Source of the DNA: an uncultured Mycoplasmataceae bacterium
GTDB lineage: Bacteria; Bacillota_I; Bacilli_A; Mycoplasmatales; Mycoplasmoidaceae
Length of the DNA: 12,634 nucleotides
Reading direction: 5' to 3'
NCBI GenBank assembly: GCA_949289925.1
Contig: CASEPW010000013.1
Coordinates: 1-12,634, forward strand
The position numbers were made by a program, and so were the translations under genes. The notes beneath the pieces were generated by a model that was given only the letters and a program-made list of their open reading frames with translations, made no database searches and was not told where the DNA came from. Positions 9,460 through 12,634 of the stretch are shown here, piece by piece. Numbering within the stretch: the first letter of the stretch is position 1; the number at the start of each line of letters is the position of its first letter.

Positions 9460-9927
9460 ATGATTTATTTAAATCTTATACCATCAAATTTATGATATTT
9501 AAATTTAAGAAAGATATTATCAAAAGAATCTTGAGAACTTTTATCTAAAAAAATAAGAAATGAACAAGAATACACATGCTATTGCTGTAAAATTAGTTAT
9601 CCTAGATTACCAAAAAATAAATTTCATTGTCATGAAGCTTGATGATTTGATGATAAAATGAATCAAGTCAGTTTAAAAGCATTGTTATGTGTTTGTGAAT
9701 TATGTCATCAATCTATTCATTTAGGAAGAAATGATAATAAAAATGCATTTAAAAGAATAATGAATGTAAATAATTGAGATTATGAAATGACAAAATTATA
9801 TGTTGAATCAGAATTTGAAACATGATCAAAAAGATCAAATAAATCATGAAATATTAATATAGATTCTTTTGAAGAATGAGTTTCAACAAAGCAATTCGAG
9901 GAAATCAAAAAATTTTTTAGTAAATAA
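9460..9927 (+). CDS. Small HNH-type zinc protein, uncharacterised family
   Basis: Starts one nucleotide after the polC stop (TAATATG), so it is probably the last gene of the operon and translated by coupling; no ribosome binding site is visible. The 155-aa product has an HNH-like zinc core: CYCC (C40, C43), HCHEAWW (H56, H58, E59), CELCHQSIH (C79, C82, H83, H87). The flanks also fit a family I recognise as recurring in many bacteria: an N-terminal LWYLNLRK followed by a Trp and an IR segment before the first Cys pair, the pattern H-E-x-W with D-D and Q after it, then VNNWDYEMTKLYVESEFETWSKRS and a final W-N-I-N-I-D. Eight Trp (about 5%), all TGA. The biological function of this family is not known to me; nuclease activity is inferred from the fold only. 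It could instead be a non-catalytic zinc-binding protein. Confidence 0.85.
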
Positions 9928-9935
9928 TTTATTTT

Positions 9936-9960
9936 TATTATACAACTATGTTGTATAATA
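9936..9960 (+). promoter_or_regulatory. Palindromic promoter/operator for the YhgE-like gene
   Basis: A perfect inverted repeat, TATTATACAAC (9936-9946), TAT, GTTGTATAATA (9950-9960), contains TATAAT at 9954-9959 on the + strand and the same hexamer on the - strand at 9937-9942. No convincing -35 box is present. Seven nucleotides past the + strand -10 is A9966, the first base of the ATG of the next gene, so the mRNA would be leaderless or have a leader of one or two bases. No T run follows the dyad, so it is not a good terminator. An operator function for a dimeric repressor is inference. Confidence 0.6.
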
Positions 9961-9965
9961 CACAT

Positions 9966-12539
9966 ATGAAAACAATTTTTAAATATTTTAAATATGAAAT
10001 AATTGATAGATTATTTTCTTCAAAAAAGAAAATAATTAAATTTATTGCTATATGTCTTGTTCCTTTTTTATATGGTTTTATTTGTATATGAGCCTTCTGA
10101 AATCCAGTTCCAAATATTGGTAATGTTCCAATGGCAATAGTTGATAATTCAAGTAGAATTGAATTTGCTATCGGTTTTAATAATGATAGTGGTAAGAAAA
10201 AAATAGTAATGGGTGAAGTTAAAGCAAATACATCTGGAGTTCCAACTTCCATTAAAAATCCTGATGGAGGTTCAATTTCTCTATCTGAATGCCTTGTTTA
10301 TATTCCTAATTTTTCATTTGTTGAATCTTTCATTACTGGTTGAGACAATATAAATTTTTCTAATTCATTAATTTCTAAAAATAGTGATGGGACTTATACT
10401 ATTAGATTATCTGAAACATCACCATTAAAAAACGTTTCATATTTTAATTCTTATGACACACAAACAAAATCAACAGATGTTGCTATATATAATCCAACTA
10501 TGGTTAATCCAATTACAAATAATGTAGGAGCATGAGATGTAAAAAATGAGGATTATTGATTACAGATTCAAATTCCAACAGATTTTAATATAGTAATGTC
10601 AGGATTATTGACAAGACTTTATAATTTATCAAATTCTCAAACACCTCCATCTATTGGGCAAAGTTTTGAAGTTATATCAAATTCATTATCACCTTTAAAG
10701 GATGAACCAATAAATGTATGAACTACATTTAAAAAGAATTTTTTGTTTGGTCAATTCATGAAGGTTTTTAACGAGTTTAAAAGTTCCCTATATATTGATT
10801 TTTTTCCTGAGTTATTATCACAAACATTTGTAAAAATTATTTATGATATTTTTAATAATGTTGAAAATTCTTTCCATAATAGTATTATATTTTCACCATC
10901 ATCAAATATAGATGTTAATTTATCAAATGTTAAATATCATGTAGGGACAAAAGAAGAATCTAATAGTATTTTTAATGGCAATATATCATTAAAAGCTAAT
11001 GAAAAATATATATTTAGAAATGATGAAATTTTAAATTCAATTAAAAATTCTGGTTCGATTTCATTAGAAGATCAAAAGAAATTAAGTTCTATTGGGACAT
11101 ATGAAGGTAATACTACTAATTTAAATACATCTAAAAACGACTGAGTTGAATCTCAAAATACATCTTTTGTTGATTTTACAGTAATGCTTATTAAACCAGT
11201 AATTGAAGCCTTATCACCACCTTCAGGCACATATGCAGCAATTCCTACTAATGTAATATCAAAATATCTTACTAACAAAATGGTTATCACATCAATATAT
11301 GAAAGAGATGCTGAAACAATGCCAAAAAAACCCATAGTTTTATTTGTGGATAATATTGTTGCAAATATAATAAAAAAATTACCTTTAAATGGTATTTTAT
11401 TTAGTAGTAACTCAGAAACTCAATTGCAAGATAAGGTTTTTGTAACAGATAAAGAATTTAAAAGTTATATTGATAATTTTAGATCTACAATTTCACAAAT
11501 AATTCAAGCAATAATGAAGGGCAATCCAATCTTAATAGGAGCACCACCAGCTAACAATCAAATTAGTTTAGAAGGTATAGTTACATCAGGAGTTATAGGT
11601 GAACAATTCAGTCCATATGGAATAGGGTTAGGTCAATTCTTCTTATTTATTGGAATTTGAGTTGGTATATTAATGCAAACTTTCACATTGGATAGAAGAA
11701 GAAGAGGAGAATCAAAAGATTCAAAAACTTTCTTTACTAACAAAAAAGTTAATTTCTGAAATAGATTAGGCGAATCAACTGCTTGATTCTTTTCTAAAAA
11801 TTTAATGATGCAATTTATTACATTCATACAAATCACAATATTATCTAGTACAGTTGCTGCACTTGGTTGATCACAAATAGGTCCAGCATTTGGATTAGTT
11901 TATTTACAGTTATTGTTTTCAGGTTTTGTCTTTACATTGTTCATACAATCACTATGATTCTTATTTAGGGATGAAGTTATAGGTAAATTTATAGTTATTT
12001 TATTCTTAATAATTAATTTATCCTCTGGTTGAGGTACGTTCCCTCCAAAAATGCAATTCCCATTTTTCTTAGCATTAAGTTATATTGCTCCATTTACATA
12101 TCAAATAAAAAATTTAGGTGCGATAATTTATGGAATTGGTGTTGTTGGATCAAATACTATGGATAATTTATTTATATTAAGTAATATAGGTATATCATTC
12201 ATTTATGTATTTATATCAATAATACTTGCATTATTTGGTTCATTAAAATTAACAAAAATGCAATATTATGGAACATTTAATGATAAAAAAATGATTTCAA
12301 TGTTAAAAAATAATAGTTATTTATTAGATAACTTATCATTAAAGCTTGATGATTTAATTATTAAAAAAGGTAAAAATCAAAATAAAGAAAAAATTAATTG
12401 AAATATTTTACCACAAGAATATTGTGAAGAATTATCAAACAAATTCAATGAATTATATCCTTTTGAAGTTAAATTTAAATGATATATGAAGAAAAATGCA
12501 AATTGAAAAGAAAGAGAATTAGAAGACGCAAAATTATAA
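9966..12539 (+). CDS. YhgE/Pip-family ABC-2-like membrane protein
   Basis: 857-aa membrane protein with the architecture of the YhgE/Pip (phage infection protein) family. One N-terminal membrane segment (about residues 24-45) runs into the family-typical WAFWNPVPNIGNVPMAIVDNS. A large, probably extracellular domain follows (about 48-550, Asn/Ser-rich). The C-terminal membrane block has five to six segments (about 552-572, 613-633, 640-664, 672-692, perhaps 698-720, and 733-757). A polar, Lys-rich cytoplasmic tail of about 100 residues ends the protein. Family members relate to ABC-2 permeases, but no ATPase gene is in the window. The exact role is unknown; phage receptor, surface or export functions are known for relatives. 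Sixteen Trp are TGA. The start ATG is preceded by a promoter only 6 nt away and no ribosome binding site, so translation is probably leaderless. It ends 1 nt before a convergent gene. Confidence 0.85.
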
Positions 12540-12540
12540 A

Positions 12541-12634
12541 TTATTCTGTTTCTTCATTATTTACAGATTCATTATTTTCATTATTATTAGTCATTATTTC
12601 TTTAATCTTATTGTTAAATAAATTTATTTTTTCT
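12541..12634 (-). CDS. C-terminal end of a convergent gene, Asn/Glu-rich tail (partial)
   Basis: On the - strand an open frame enters from the right edge and ends at TAA (complement of TTA 12541-12543). The visible 30 residues start EKINLFNNKIKEIM and finish TNNNENNESVNNEETE, a low-complexity acidic, Asn-rich tail. It converges with the YhgE-like gene, with only one base between the two stop codons. The protein is cut by the window and cannot be identified. Coding status rests on the uninterrupted frame and the packing, which is weak evidence over such a short length. Confidence 0.5.
   Translation of the reverse strand, partial: EKINLFNNKIKEIMTNNNENNESVNNEETE

Noticed and set aside
9936..9960. 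Inverted repeat as the terminator of the polC operon
   Set aside because: No T run follows the stem on either strand, while it carries TATAAT at promoter distance from the next ATG, so a promoter/operator reading fits better.
153..12539. Apparent fragmentation of every gene by internal TGA stops, as if many pseudogenes
   Set aside because: All fragments join in one frame and the TGA codons fall at conserved Trp positions (for example GGGNIWRG in pyrH, FAFSTENW in uppS, HPNW in dxr), so UGA encodes Trp.
9966..12539. Reading the large membrane protein as an EsaA-type VII secretion component
   Set aside because: No EsxA, EssB or EssC-like gene is present in the window and the N-terminal motif fits general YhgE/Pip proteins; the specific secretion role is not supported.
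153..12634. tRNA, rRNA or riboswitch genes
   Set aside because: Nothing with cloverleaf-like or conserved riboswitch features was seen; gaps between genes are mostly under 50 nt and too A+T-rich.

Overview
The window comes from a mollicute (Mycoplasma/Spiroplasma type). It is about three quarters A+T. Every long gene reads through internal TGA codons that fall at conserved tryptophan positions, so the code is translation table 4 (UGA = Trp). By my count about 56 tryptophans are TGA and only one is TGG. The presence of dxr (MEP isoprenoid pathway) and the order tsf-pyrH-frr-uppS-cdsA-dxr-polC fit a lineage such as Spiroplasma or the M. penetrans/iowae group. I cannot fix the genus from this window.

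Region 1 (1-152) has no confident gene. It holds a 24-nt direct repeat with a 36-nt period, then a promoter whose perfect TATAAT lies inside a palindrome, then the ribosome binding site of tsf. Region 2 (153-9458) is a tightly packed housekeeping operon on the + strand: tsf (EF-Ts), pyrH (UMP kinase), frr (ribosome recycling factor), uppS (prenyl diphosphate synthase), cdsA (CDP-diacylglycerol synthase), dxr (DXP reductoisomerase) and polC (replicative DNA polymerase with proofreading). It resembles the Bacillus rpsB-to-polC cluster with the rasP/rseP protease and proS genes missing between dxr and polC. An intrinsic terminator-like hairpin overlaps the tsf stop codon and may attenuate the rest of the operon. 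From frr onward the genes touch or overlap (1, 11, 1 and 47 nt).

Region 3 (9460-9927) is a small HNH-type zinc protein that starts one nucleotide after the polC stop codon. It matches a widespread but, as far as I know, uncharacterised bacterial HNH family, and its position in a replication operon is the most intriguing context here. Region 4 (9936-12539) starts with a perfect 11-bp palindrome carrying TATAAT on both strands. A large YhgE/Pip-family (ABC-2-like) membrane protein follows, whose transcript looks leaderless or nearly so. Region 5 (12541-12634) is the C-terminal end of a convergent minus-strand gene with an Asn/Glu-rich tail, cut by the window edge.

The first seven genes supply translation, nucleotide, lipid/isoprenoid and replication functions. 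uppS uses isoprenoid precursors made by the pathway that dxr commits to. The HNH and YhgE-like genes are the accessory part. All functional calls come from motifs recognised by eye; no database search was run.
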